Assembly (NCBI GenBank): GCA_018806985.1
Contig: JADANN010000120.1
Coordinates: 1,364,001-1,428,000 of the forward strand
Source: Angiostrongylus vasorum
Lineage: Eukaryota; Nematoda; Chromadorea; Rhabditida; Metastrongylidae
DNA: 64,000 bases
Direction of reading: 5' to 3'
Both the position numbers and the translations under genes were made by a program. The notes beneath the pieces were generated by a model. The model was not told the origin of the DNA. It worked only from the letters and a program-made list of their open reading frames with translations, and searched no databases. Shown piece after piece: positions 20,210 to 32,060 of this stretch (positions within the stretch are counted from its first letter, which is position 1; each line of letters starts with the position of its first letter).

Positions 20210-21130
20210 TCAGTTATCACATTTTACCTAACATTCCCAATCATTATGCTATGTGAGCTTCACAATTTCACTTTTTCACAGAGAATTTTTCGTGAAATAC
20301 GATGAATACAATGTCATCTTATCACTTATGCTCCCGAAAAGCTTTCCTTAGTTCTAGCGCACAACTAAATGTGGAAGCTGTCCCATCATTTGTTGTGGAC
20401 ATTATAATAATCCCTCTATTAAATTTCCATCCCAGTAACACCCCCACTATTCCAATTTTGTTGCGCTTCCAGCTATCCCTCAGCAACTTAAGGTGGATAA
20501 CCAATGCTTGAAGAGGCCTTTTCTTCCCACATTTGCCAATCACTTAGGTTTTGCTCTGAAGCAACAAAGGTTCGAGAAGGCACTCGTATAGGATTTGTCG
20601 GAGAACAGGTCTCTTCACTGGCCTAACAAATCCCCTATGGGTTCCATTGCTACAGTTTCAGTTACATCTTCATTTCTCGTTATACCCCTAATGACATGCT
20701 TTGTGACCCTGTGTCTGCAGCCACTTTTAGTGCAAAATCCGATTATCTCGATCCTGTATTAGTACCTTTTATGTGGAACTGATTGCTGGAATGCGACTCT
20801 CTGCGTAGCACGGGGGGTACCTCAAGTGCGCATCTCCTTGCCTATGTACTGTTTTGCCTATTGACCATATAGCTAACTGAACTGATTTTGAACAAATTGT
20901 CTCCCCTACCATAATTTTGGAGAGCTGACAAGTAAAGATGGTGAGGTCTTCCAAATCGGTAAACCATAAACGCTTTGGATTGAAAATGAATAAGTCCAAG
21001 AAAAGAACAATTATCCAATAATCCCTCAATTTTTTGAAGTTTAGCAATTCCCATTTGACGGTAGAGGTCAATGAATCCTCTCATCTCAGAAGCTGTCCGT
21101 TCCCATAACTTATCCTTCTCTTATCCTAAT
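20210..21130 (-). pseudogene. Possible decayed coding sequence, unrecognised
   Basis: The minus strand reads protein-like pieces in shifting frames: MRGFIDLYRQMGIAKLQKIE then LLDNCSFLGLIHFQSKAFMV (about 20842-21084), and further on EDVTETVAMEPIGDLLGQ near 20650. Stops separate them. This looks like the relic of an old transposon or gene ORF, but I cannot name a family. Confidence 0.3.
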
Positions 21131-22702
21131 CCAATGATTTCTCTAGCACGTAGGTCTCAAATGTTAGCCATGAACAATTCATAAAAATCTATTGTCTTTG
21201 TGCATCACAGTCATTGCGTGCACCATCATCACCAATTCATCGTTATCTCCTTCGGCCTCATCCTTCGCTTCAATTTCTTTAAACATGAACAAGAAGACTG
21301 TCCTCAGTGACTTCTTTAGCCTCAATAGAAGTCCCATGGAAAGTAAAGGATAGTTCACCTACCATAGACGCGATTCATAGGAATAAATTGAATTTCTTAC
21401 CAACAAATAAGCTCCATGTCCACTCTGGGAGAGACTGGCAAGCTACACGTGAGTATACTCAGCCCCACGTTGAGAACCCAACAATCTATGTGTGGGTATC
21501 AAAAATGCTAAACACACTAAAAGAAACGAGCCTCGTTCCGCTGACCCCGAAAAGAGCCCTCAATTTGGCAGCGTTGGGTAGGACGAGCACGGAGGGGCTG
21601 CTAAAATCTCAGAGCCATTCCGAGCTGCCTAAATCGCAACGAAATAAGGTTGCGATCTGTGCCTACAATGCACGCACACTTGCATCCGAGTCCTCGATAG
21701 AAGATTTGATTATGCAAGCGAGAAGGATAAGGTACGATGTTATCGGCCTGGCGGAGACGAGACGACGTCACCCATTCAACGCCGTCTATGACACCGGAGA
21801 AGAACACGGAACATGCGACAGTAAAGGAGCCGGCGGCGTCGGCGTTCTTGTCAACACGAGTTTGTCCATGGACATCGATTCATTCGAACAACTAAAAACT
21901 CGAATCGGCGTTTACGATTAAAAAGATGTGGATCAATTCGGGCTTTGACAATCGTCGTCGTTTACACGTCAACATCAAACTATGACGAAGGAGAAGTCGA
22001 AGCGTTCTATATGGACTTGGAGAAGTTCTACAGAGAAGACCGTACATTCTTCAAGGTCATCACTGGACATTTTAACGCCAAGATTGGACCAAGAAGAACG
22101 TACGAGGAACGTCACATTGAGACCCACGGATTAGAATAGAAAGAACATGGCGAGCAGCTGCTCAGATTTATCATGACGACCAAGAGTCGGAATTCTCGCA
22201 ATTCAGAAGCCCCATCCTCAACTCGCAATTTCAGAAGCCCCACCTTCAACGCTGCACGTGGGAGTCTCCCAGTGGAGAGTACCATAACGAAATAGACCAC
22301 ATCATAGCAAACCGAAGGTTTTTGCCTAACCGATGCCGCAATTGTCTCAAAATTCTACGCGGGATCAGACCACCGTCTTCTTCGTGCAAGGTTCTCTTTC
22401 TCGCGAAAAGGAGAAAACGCCGCTAAATTGAGAAACGAAGTCGCTGAATCGCCATAAACTGCGACTTATTCGATTCGCTGGTCGGTTGTTGGGAAGATGC
22501 CGTTCTTGACAACATCGACGAGGAATACAGTCGGCTCATTCAACATCATCACGTTAGCGCTATGAAAGCTCAGAGCTGGAAATTCAGCAAGAGACGTCTG
22601 TCTCCAGAAACACTGGAACTGATACGCCGGCGTGGAACAGCACGAGTTGCAAGCAACCGCAAATTGACGTCTGAACTTGCAAAACAATGCAGACTATAGA
22701 GA

Positions 22703-24048
22703 ACTTCTCTCTGGAAAAAGTTCTCTATTTATCTAAACAATAGTAGTTGACGTCTACACCATGGTTGTCTCGCAGTCGCAAGCCACATGCCGCAATATAA
22801 CCTTTGTGGTCTACGCTGCCAATTACCTTCAGTGTTTCAGGCACAACAGCGGTTCAGGTTAACTTGGGTCGCACAACAGCCATGGCTTATCCGAGTGTGG
22901 AGGCGTAGCAGTAGAACTGTCTACTATTGCCTTGTGAAACAACGAAGCCATAATGTTTGATGTTTCAGGCAGTGAAGTACAGTCTCTTGCAGTCCGGGAT
23001 CACCAATCCAGATCGGCCGCGGTTTCATCACGCGGCTCCCGCAGCCAATATAAGTCAGGTGCCTTCGACGGCAGAGATGTGCCATCACTCACCTTACCCC
23101 CCGATCGATAACGCCGATAATCCACTTCTCACAACATCATTCCCAGTCATACTCAATCACATGAACTCATTCTCATTCATACTCATTCATTCTCATTCAT
23201 TCCCACTCATTCCCATTCATCCTCATTCATCCTCAGTAATCCGCAGACTATTGTATCTCGTTTCTTAGCTTGTCTACGGTGCGCTGTCAGTAGTGGCGGG
23301 TGTTTCCAAATGCGTTCTGTTTGCAACGCCATCGGTGGCATGTACCATTTCTCCCACAATGTACGCCATGCGTACAAGGCCGCTGAGCGGCCAACTTATG
23401 TTATGTATTCTGTTAAGCCGCTATAGGGATTATCAGTTTCAGTCATCATCATTCTGGTCTTTGACTCTTAAGCAATGGTGGCACCCATCGATGCTAAAAC
23501 TTCACGTTGCAGGATGACTCATCATTCGTTAGCCGTAGCACCGTCAATGCTCGTCTAACTTACTGTCCTCATCGATCATGCTAAAGTGCACCTCACCGCT
23601 ATAACGTTGATCTTTAGCTCAGCCGAAAACACGGCTCGTCAGTGTCCCTCTCCGACCCCAGCATACTGCCTCCCTCAGCAGCCGCACCAGGTCGCGGATA
23701 GTGGGAGCGCGGCATCGCTAACGGCTAAGCAACGGTTACTGGTATGTAATCATTCATTATTACTGTTATTATTGTATTAATGATGTGGTGATATTCAAAT
23801 GCCATTATCTCGTTGTTAGCCTCACTTCACCACTAGCCATAGCACCTCATAACTTTAACTCGCGTGAATCTTTTACCACCACTTCTCTATCGTTAGTATT
23901 ATGTTATTAATGTTGTATTTATGTATGTAAGCGGTTTAATTACCCAAGTTTGAGGCTGGTAGATCAATACGACAACAAAAGAGCCGCGTGGTTAATATTC
24001 TACACGATCTGAACCGCTCCACTTCGCCGCTAACTATTCGTTAACCAG
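22703..24048 (+). repeat. Unclassified 1.3-kb insertion inside the RTE element, copy 1
   Basis: The RTE frame stops after DYREL near 22702 and resumes with RQAIKED at about 24047. The insert contains the block 23283-23520 (GTGGCGGGTG...CGATGCTAAAACTTCACGTTGCAG) found inverted at about 25548-25770, and blocks at 23880-23970 found inverted at about 25070-25150. No transposase is visible, so it is probably non-autonomous. Confidence 0.65.
23156..23236. repeat. Imperfect CATTCN microsatellite
   Basis: About twelve units of CTCATTC/CCCATTC inside the inserted repeat. Confidence 0.85.
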
Positions 24049-24932
24049 ACAGGCGATAAAAGAAGATCTTAAAGACAGAAGACAGCAGTTATGGTCGAAG
24101 CTGCAGAGGCTGGGCAAAGCATTCGTAAAGCCCACCGAAGCTTCATGAATTACAAAACCAAGATGACTGCACTCCGACGCCTCAGACGGAACAGTTACAG
24201 CGTCCACAAAGGCGATGCAGAAAATCATTCACGAATACTGCTCAGATCTCTTCAATAGCCACGTCCACCTTCCGTCCTATGAAATAAAGGAGGATGGGTA
24301 TTATCGCCGGTTCTCCCTTCCGAAATCCGACATGCCATTCCGTCGGTGGAAAATCGAACAGCATCAGGTCCGGACTGGATAAAATATGAACACTTGAAGA
24401 ACATTCCGCCAGTCGTCGTAAACACACGAGCTCGGTTCTTCACACGTTACCTGTCCGAATGCAACGTCCCTACTCAGTGGAAGACCAGCAGGAGCATGTT
24501 GTTGTTCAAGAAGGGTGACCTACACGATATCGGCAACTATCGCCCAATCTGTTTGCTGTCTGTCGTCTACAAACTTTTCACTCGAGTCATCCTAAATAGG
24601 ATTGACAGAACAATGGACGAAAGACAGCCATGTGATCAAGTAGGGTTTCGAAAAAGATTTAGTACGATGGACCACATCCACACGATAACGAGACTCACTG
24701 AAGTATTGTGAGAGTACAAAAGATCGCTCTGTCTCACTTTCATCGATTTAAACAAGGCCTTTGACTCAATTGAGATAGAAGCAGTAATGGAAGCCCTTTC
24801 AAGTTAGGGAGTCCCTATCCAGTATATAAAGACTCTTCGACAACTTTTACAAAAATTTCACAACCAAGATATCACCATTCTACAACGATATTAACGTCAA
24901 CGTCAAAAGAGGTGTTAGGCAAGGCGACTAAT

Positions 24933-26463
24933 ACAGCTGCTAGTGGAAAATAGGCCTTCGAGTCAGTTCTCGGCACCGATTAACCACTAGCTTTAAGCAG
25001 AATGCTCGACTTCGTGAGAAGACGCCACGCGGGACTTTCGTAGTTATCACGGGGGTAATATCTCAAACTTGGGCAATTAAACCGTTTATATACATAAATG
25101 CAACATCAATGCAACACTAATATCGACGGAGAACTATTGGCACACAAATAAGGCAAGTTCAAGGCTATGAGGTGCTGTACATACTACTGAAGTGAGGCTA
25201 ACAAAGACATAAGAGTATTGTAAATAATACTATTACAACATTAGCACTATGATAATAGCAACTTGATAACAATGGCGAGTAAGGGGATGCGGATGATGGC
25301 GCCCGCACTGGCTCGTACAGTGGCCCAGATGCCGAGGGCTAGAAAAACAGAATAGTGAAAACAGACGAGCTGTACATTAGTCTGTTCTTGGGATCGTATC
25401 TACAACGGTTGGGTGCACTTCCACATTAATCGATGGCGGTAGGTAGCAAGTTACCTTAGCATTGACGGTGCAGGTGACTACGAACGAGATGAGTCATCTG
25501 CGGAACACGGTCAGGCGGCTGGTCTTGGATAGCGATATGTCTGCAACGTGAAGTTTGGGCATCGATGGGTGCCACCATTGCCTAAGATATCATGGGCCAG
25601 AAAGATAACGACTGAAAAGTGATAGGCCTTATAGCGGCTTAACAAACACACAGCATAAGTTGGCCGGCCAGCGGCCTTGTACGTACAGTGTGGGAGGAAT
25701 GGTACATGCCACTGATGGCGTTGCAGACAGAACGCATTTGAGGATAGCCGCCGCTACTGACAACACACCGCAGACCGATTGATAAACAACGAACATTGAC
25801 ACGAGGATGAGGATCAGGATGACGATGAGGATACACTGGGCTAATGGGAAGCGTGACGTAGTGACGGTGATGATAGCCTGAAGTACAATTCGCAACTGTC
25901 ATTTGATAATGATATGATAAAGTTAACGTACAATAATGACTACGTGCAGTATGATTTAACAACAACTACGATAATCTACCTTGATGACACACGAGACCAA
26001 TACGGTACGGATCCAAAAGCCGACGAACCCTGACAGCGACGAACCAGGATAACAATTCACGAGGCTATTTATATGGTTCTGGAGAACGCGGCATTTGGCA
26101 CCGGTCCAGCATCTTTACCGAAAAACTCGGCGTACCGTTTCCCAAATCCTCTATAAACAAGAGATCGGCTGGCGGAAGACTACTCTCGCAAAACATCCTC
26201 ATGCCCTTCTTGTTTTTTGTACGCATGATGACTTTTGGACAGTAATAACAAGCAACAAGTTCAGGTTGCAAAAATAGATTTGCATAACAAGACTGTTTAT
26301 AGCGATCGAAGTTCCTTATGATGGGATCAAAACATTTACGTACTACGACATTTGCTAGGCAACTTGAGAAACAGTGGATGTGATCCTTACTGCAGAAACA
26401 TACAGTAATAGAAAGATAGAAGTAGATATAGAAAAAAATAGAAACTATTCTGGGAATAGTTGC
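24933..26463 (-). repeat. Unclassified insertion inside the RTE element, copy 2 (opposite orientation)
   Basis: It splits RT between VRQGD and TISPKLF. GCGAC occurs just before (24926-24931 region) and again just before the frame resumes (about 26467), a possible 5-bp target duplication. The body is the reverse complement of parts of 22703-24048. The part from about 26045 to 26463 has no match in copy 1 and could be a further insertion. Confidence 0.6.
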
Positions 26464-27491
26464 TATAGCGACACTATCTCGCCAAAATTATTCACCGCCA
26501 CCCTCGAGAAATTCATGCGAACACTGGAATGGGATAATATGGGAGTGAAAATTGATGGTCGGCAATTATATCACCTTGGCTTTACTGATGACATCGTTCT
26601 TATAATACCAAACATTAGCCAAGTGGAACGAATACTTGCCGATTTTGATAAAGCCTATGGAAAGATTGGTCTTCAACTAAATCTCACAAAAACGATGTTC
26701 ATGAGGAACGGATTGGTTACGTATGTCCCATTCACGCTCAACGGAAAGACTCTCCGACTGCTCGATTTATGTCTACCTAGGTCGATAAATCAAAATGATG
26801 AACGACTTAGCTCCAGAGCTGAGCAGAAGGAAACGAGCGGCCTGGGGGTGCTTTTTAAAGCATCGAAGAAGCACTAAGGAGAACAAAGAATACCCGACTC
26901 CGTGCCCACCTTTTCGACTCAACAATACTTCCTGAGTTAACGTACGCATCAGAAACCTGGTCGCTGCGTAAGCAGAATGAGAGATCACTCAGGGTTGTTG
27001 AACGCGCAGTCGAAAGGACGGTGCTAGGAGCATCCAGTTTCACACAAATAAGGGAAGAGGTCAGAAACTCCGACCTGCGCCAACGATCAAAAAATCAAAG
27101 ATGCCGTTCTGTACGCCAAACAGTCCAAGATAAGGTGGGCAGGACATGTAATGCGTATGAACGACAACCGATGGACAAGAGCCGTTAGTGACTGGATTCC
27201 GCGGGATGTTAAACCCCACTGCAGGGAAGACCACCGACCCGATGGTCAGAGTTCTTCACGAAAAGCCTGGAAGAAAGATATGATACCCAACGACTTCCTA
27301 GAGCGAGCAGAACCTGCTGGGCTACTCTTGCACGCGACTAGGACAAATTGAAGATTATTGGCGCCCGCTCGAGTCACTCGACGATAATCGGTTCTACAGG
27401 TGATACAGATGATATAGTAGACTGTTCATTTATTTCCAACGACAATAATGAATTATTTATTTACCTGTTCTTATGAACTGATCTTGTTGAG

Positions 27492-27760
27492 CAGATGCGC
27501 GTGTGGCGCAGTGATCGCTGGCGCTCTGCAATACACGCATGGGATCGATCCCCGCCCCAGTGGTTCACCAAGCTTTCCATAGTCTGGGAGAATAGCATCA
27601 TTGGCTTGATACATCGGTGGGCCACCACGAGTCATTGTAAAGGCCAAATATGCATTCAGTCGCCTCCAACGATGCTTAATGAAGTCGAATGCATGGCGCA
27701 TCCCTCATGGATCGATCAACGCCGAGAGCTTCATCATTTTATTATTTTATTTATGCCGAG
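27492..27760 (+). repeat. tRNA-derived SINE-like repeat family 1, copy
   Basis: The head reads GCGCGTGTGGCGCAGTGATC (A box TGGCGCAGTG) and GGGATCGATCCCC (B-box-like). The tail ends GCCGAGAGCTTC. Confidence 0.85.
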
Positions 27761-27837
27761 CTTTGCAGAAAGTCGGTTTTGAATAATCGATTAGTTACTG
27801 GACGGAATAGGCGTTTACGAAAAACATAGGGATTACC

Positions 27838-28207
27838 CATCCCAACGGTTTACCGCCTCATCGTGGCTGGGAGGTGTTCCTGGGTGTCGGACTGCGATGT
27901 ACAGTGGGGGAGTCGTTCGCCCGGCAGGGTCTCCCAAGCTAAGAAGGAATCCGCTGTTTCCATTAGGAAGCCTAGCTAAGAGTAAACCAATACCAGGATC
28001 TACCACCGTCTTGGTATCAAAGTCGCATGGTGGTAAATATCCCCACGATCTACGGGGGGGCTGCAACTGCCTGTCGTGTTGACGATCTGAAGCAGTCTTT
28101 GGCCAGACTGTCCTCCGGATTCCAGGGAACCACGATGGCTTACTAGCAAATCTCCGAAAAACGGTGATTATGCTGGGGCCTGCACAACTAGTGATGACGA
28201 CCCGTTC
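27838..28207 (+). repeat. Repeat family 3, full-length reference copy
   Basis: Runs from CGGTTTACCGCCTCATCGTG to GGGGCCTGCACAACTAGTGA...CCGTTCAAGTATCAAGTAAG. The 3' end with near-tandem CAAGTATCAAGTAAG is shared by short remnants at 36370-36425, 60150-60210 and 63080-63130. Long minus-strand open frames are spurious. Confidence 0.85.
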
Positions 28208-28209
28208 AA

Positions 28210-29805
28210 GTATCAAGTAAGTAAGAAGGATTACCCCAGTACATTTTGCTCTGTATATGTTTCACTTAATATGTTTTACAAAAGCCTAGCAAAAGTTAAC
28301 AACAACATGGTTCAGTAAACTACTTTCCATCCACATCCGAGAGATGGATATGTCCCAGAAACATGGAAAATACGTTTAAGAACATCAATAGCACAAAAGT
28401 ACGCAAGTATGAATGAAAAACCTTATTATAAGCTGATAACACGGAAGGGGCTGTAGTCACTTTTTCGCGAGTAGAGCGAACCTTGTGCGCTGAATTCAAA
28501 ACACAAAGCGTGCGAAGAAAAATTGTACGCTGCGCCACGCGGTTGATACACATAATTAGGCCCAATCGCATATGCGTTAAAAAATATCATCGTGGATAAT
28601 GCCAATCATATATCACAAACTAATCACAATAATGTTAGTCTGCTGCAAAATCGGCTTTGCAATGTGTCCCACAGCTTCACAATCATTATGCTCAACGTAG
28701 TCGGCTTTCTTATATAACCTTTGTCACCCTTCTGATATCTTCCAAGCGATAAATTCTTGTTGAGATGATAGCGTTTAAGTTCTTTGATTCCAAGATTTGA
28801 TGAAATTTTGGGCTGCTTCAGCAACAGTATGTCTCTTTATTGAACGTTAAGTCAAAAGTAAAACGATATTATTTTTCTTGCCTGGACTCGAATCAGCCTA
28901 CAATCATTCCAGTTAAAATTTAAAAAAGAAACATCACATGTCGACCCAGCAATAAAAAAAGGATCTTGTGCTGTACAATGTTCCATCTGTACTTATGTCC
29001 AAGTTGCAACACATTAACAGTTTAAGCACTACTCAGAATGTGTTTGTAAAATTCAAAAACTAAAGAATCTGCCATTTTTCCTCCTATCAACGTTACAGTT
29101 TAACTTATGAAGAACTACTTTTTGCTCACACACTTCAGAAATGAGGCTTGATCAGCCATAAATAAACCAGTCTCAGATGGACGGCGTGAGAACCGGTGAG
29201 AGGGAATCAAATCTCGAATTGCATAGTATGCCATAACAAATGCATCGTAAAAAACATGGCTACGACACAAAATGAGCTCCTTCAACCGCTGATCGTCATG
29301 TTATTTACTTGGATACTTGGATAGCCCATCTTTACTAGTCGTTCGGATTCTAGAAAGTCTTATATTCATTTCTTTTTCGCACAATTGTTGTCCATGGTGC
29401 TGGCCTACTTCGAAAATAATGGCATCCACGAAGCACATTCCGTGATCCCCCTAATCGTTTCTATCTGTGAGTGCAGATGGTTGGCATTGACGGCGAACAC
29501 GTACGCCCTTAATATACGTAGGTGGTCGAACGAAAGGACGCTTTCACCTTCTTGAGGCCCACTCCACTGTTCTTTTTGTCGATATTTTATTTGTTCTTCT
29601 CATTACATGAACGGTTCATCTGCAGTTCTCTATCAATGTGTATTCTCTTCTATATCCGAGATGTGATAGGTTGCGAGGATATAAACTGCGTAATCCGACC
29701 AAACGTTGTGTGTGCCGGTTAGATTTCACAAGACATTATTAAAGCGCCATCAGCCCACCTGCGAAGACGGCTGAGTGAAAAAGGTGAACGTAGCGTTTCG
29801 GATTC
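28210..29805. other. Intergenic stretch, no gene recognised
   Basis: AT-rich. ACTTGGATACTTGGATAGCC near 29308-29328 looks like the tail of repeat family 3. Otherwise nothing was recognised. Confidence 0.5.
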
Positions 29806-29809
29806 ATTA

Positions 29810-30900
29810 GTTAGTCAGTGGCTTACATGAAATGCCCCAATGCGACCTATGTTGCTGCCGTTCCTCTGCCTAGTTATTCGTTAATGTTATTCTCCATGTT
29901 CATTGAACGTCCATGGTACACGCTCTTGTAATCAGAGAACCAACTAATTCTATATATTCACCTTCGCACCATGGCTTCTTCACGAGCTAGATCTTCCGCC
30001 TATTTATGCGCAGTCCGACCACTTTTCTCGCTTCGTTGTGCTTATTGTGCATCATCTCTGTTTTACTCCTCGAAAAGATGACGATGTCATCGAAAAAAAT
30101 AGAGATTCCCTCCTCGTCCCAATCGAGTGGCTTCGCTTTCCATTGCAAAGCGGTTGCAAACAGCTTTGGACAGATATAAACACAAGGATGCCGAGATACG
30201 AGCAAAACTCGTAGCCTCAGTTGGGCTTCGGAACCCGCGACTGCTCTTTCCTCACGTGTTATCTATCACACCAACCGATGCGCTTGCTTTGTCTTTCAGA
30301 AGTTAAACATAGTGATTTCGACTGCATCTGCAGCTTGACTGGGTTCAGTGCCTATTGCTTAGTTGAACTTCACACTTCGCCGTGTTGAATTCTTCTCCTA
30401 TGGGTATGGTAAGCGGTCGACAGCAAAGGTGTATTTTTCGTGGTGCACTTCTGGTAACAGTCAGTAAGAATTCTGATGTAGAACGCAATTTAGGCAAGAC
30501 GGAAGTAGTACCCTAACAAATCTTCCATGACCCAGGACACGGTCTCAATGTGGTCCATGCAACGAATTCGTTGTTGAAACCCTGCCTCCTCAATGTACTC
30601 AGCCAAGATTCTTGATTCACGCACTTGCGTCGTTTCGTGAACAGTTTATAGAGTACTCTCAAGAAGCATATTAGACAATAGTTCCGGTGATGCTCACCCT
30701 TCTGAAGCAGGATGACTGAGCCCGACATCATCCTTTGGCTCAGGGATTTCTTTCCATTGAACGTATAATATGATATGAGTTGAGACGCGTACTTCAAACC
30801 CCAAAGCAATTGAAAAGTTGCGTCCAATAAGACGTAATAAATAATACGTGAATAAATAATACGCTCCAGCATATCCCTGATATTTGCGTCTACCGTAGGT
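29810..30900 (-). pseudogene. Fragment of a second RTE lineage (RT domain)
   Basis: On the minus strand: LLQKGEHHRNYCLICFLRVL and LYKLFTKR near 30640-30710 (the NYRPICLLSVLYKLFT block), RRQGFNNEFVAWTT near 30570, PKLFATALQW near 30130-30170, the catalytic box FFDDIVIF near 30075-30095, GLRINRRKI near 29990, and NMENNINE near 29900. It differs from the 21-27-kb element but matches the plus-strand fragments at 31.6 and 35.0 kb in type. Frames are broken. Confidence 0.8.
30225..30290 (-). repeat. tRNA-like unit (family 5), copy 2
   Basis: The minus strand reads GGTTGGTGTGATAGATAACA...CGCGGGTTCCGAAGCCC, parallel to 19528-19590. It sits inside the RTE fragment together with the short repeat at 30307-30350. 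Confidence 0.5.
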
Positions 30901-31590
30901 GCGCCAAAAACGTTTTAAATATTTAAATTTTCTTCCCCAATTTTTCTGAAAATGTTTTTCTAGGCGAATTTAAGGGCAAAAAAAATGTTCTATAAAAAAT
31001 TAAACATTAAAAGCGATAAAGTGAAGCGTCGCTGTTCCTCATGAAACAAATGCGACTCAGTTCTTCAACCGAAAAGTTCGGATCGGATACCACGGCCATT
31101 TAGGAGATGATTGAGAACAGACACAAATAAAGCTAGATCCTACCACAAGAAATTGACAAAGTGGTAAAATTGCCATTCGCAAATCTTTGCAGGAGGACGT
31201 ACAGGCAAAAAACGTTATAGGAAATTCAAAGAAGAAAATTCAAAACAGATCGGGAACTATATAATGACATTATCAGTTCTAAAAAAATTAAGAAAGATGG
31301 TATTGTTAACGCCTCTACAATCCAAGGTTTACACTTCATAAGAGAACAGTCTTCATCAAAATCTCCCGGAAGTAGTTCAACCAGTTGGTAAAGTAGGACG
31401 CCCACATGGGAACTGCTGTAGTAGACAACTTAAAATTACAGCTATTATAGAAGTACATAAGAGAATCACTTACTCTTCATCTTATTCTTATTGTTGACGA
31501 TGAAACAGCGTTTACGACGTTGAAACGTATAGCGTTTTATCACTGCTCATCGACCAAGAGTGGACTTTTCCCACATGAAAGCTCAAGCTA
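30901..31590. other. Stretch with nothing recognised
   Basis: AT-rich sequence between two RTE fragments of opposite orientation. Confidence 0.5.
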
Positions 31591-31594
31591 GCTC

Positions 31595-32060
31595 TCTTTG
31601 CAGCTGCATCAAAGAAACCGTTATTCCATCCGGATTTTTGTGCCAATAGAGCAAGCCTTTCAAAAACCGATCAACCGAGGACGATCAGAACTACTCCTTC
31701 ACCTTTTTACTCAACAACTCCCTCTGTGTACCACCATGCGACTGAGGCCTGAGCTTACGTTTCAGCAACGTCAATAGTTTTACGTGCCATTCAAACTGTG
31801 CTTGAAAAATGTCTTCTAGAATATATCTGGTGCATGCAACACAAAGCCGGACTGCTTACTTTAAACTTTCGAAAATTATCCCGTCTTCAAGATCAAGGAG
31901 AATGCACTACGGTATTGGATCACGGTCATGTAACAAAAGCAGTTGACGAGGATACAAGCGAGGACGGTCAACGACGTCTTCGTGTATTGTTTATGCCTAA
32001 AGTTAGGGAACTGTCCTCGCATCTTGGAATGATTTATGGGTAAATCATGTGACAATACTT
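31595..32060 (+). pseudogene. Fragment of the second RTE lineage (C-terminal domain)
   Basis: The plus strand carries TDQPRTIRTTPSPF, then after a frame change TVLEKCLLEYIWCMQHKAGL and LTLNFRKLSRLQDQGE, corresponding to the post-RT region of RTE proteins (LERCLLKFN...LRSSDLR...SRLRD). Confidence 0.7.

Larger units (their letters stand above)
21370..27412 (+). mobile_element. RTE-type LINE, nearly full length but disrupted by two insertions
   Basis: The plus strand encodes, in order: a leader; an apurinic-type endonuclease (KVAICAYNARTLASES, VIGLAETRRR, GAGGVGVLVN at about 21640-21900; [20 protein letters not shown] and a GHFNAKIG box at 21945-22100); RT fingers and palm (QWKTSRSMLLFKKGDLHDIG, NYRPICLLSV, GFRKRFSTMDHIHT at 24420-24700; FIDLNKAFDS near 24745; VRQGD at 24910-24932); the catalytic box as FTDDIVLI (26580-26605) rather than FADD; and a C-terminal domain to about 27360. 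Stops, frameshifts and two insertions (about 22703-24048 and 24933-26463) kill it. Without the insertions it is about 3.1 kb, the normal RTE size. Confidence 0.9.

Noticed and set aside
23156..23236. Possible CRISPR-like short repeat array
   Set aside because: The repeat unit is only 6-8 bases with no spacers; it is a microsatellite in a nematode genome.
27833..28216. 127-codon minus-strand frame
   Set aside because: It is the reverse strand of repeat family 3 and similar frames appear at other copies; no domain.
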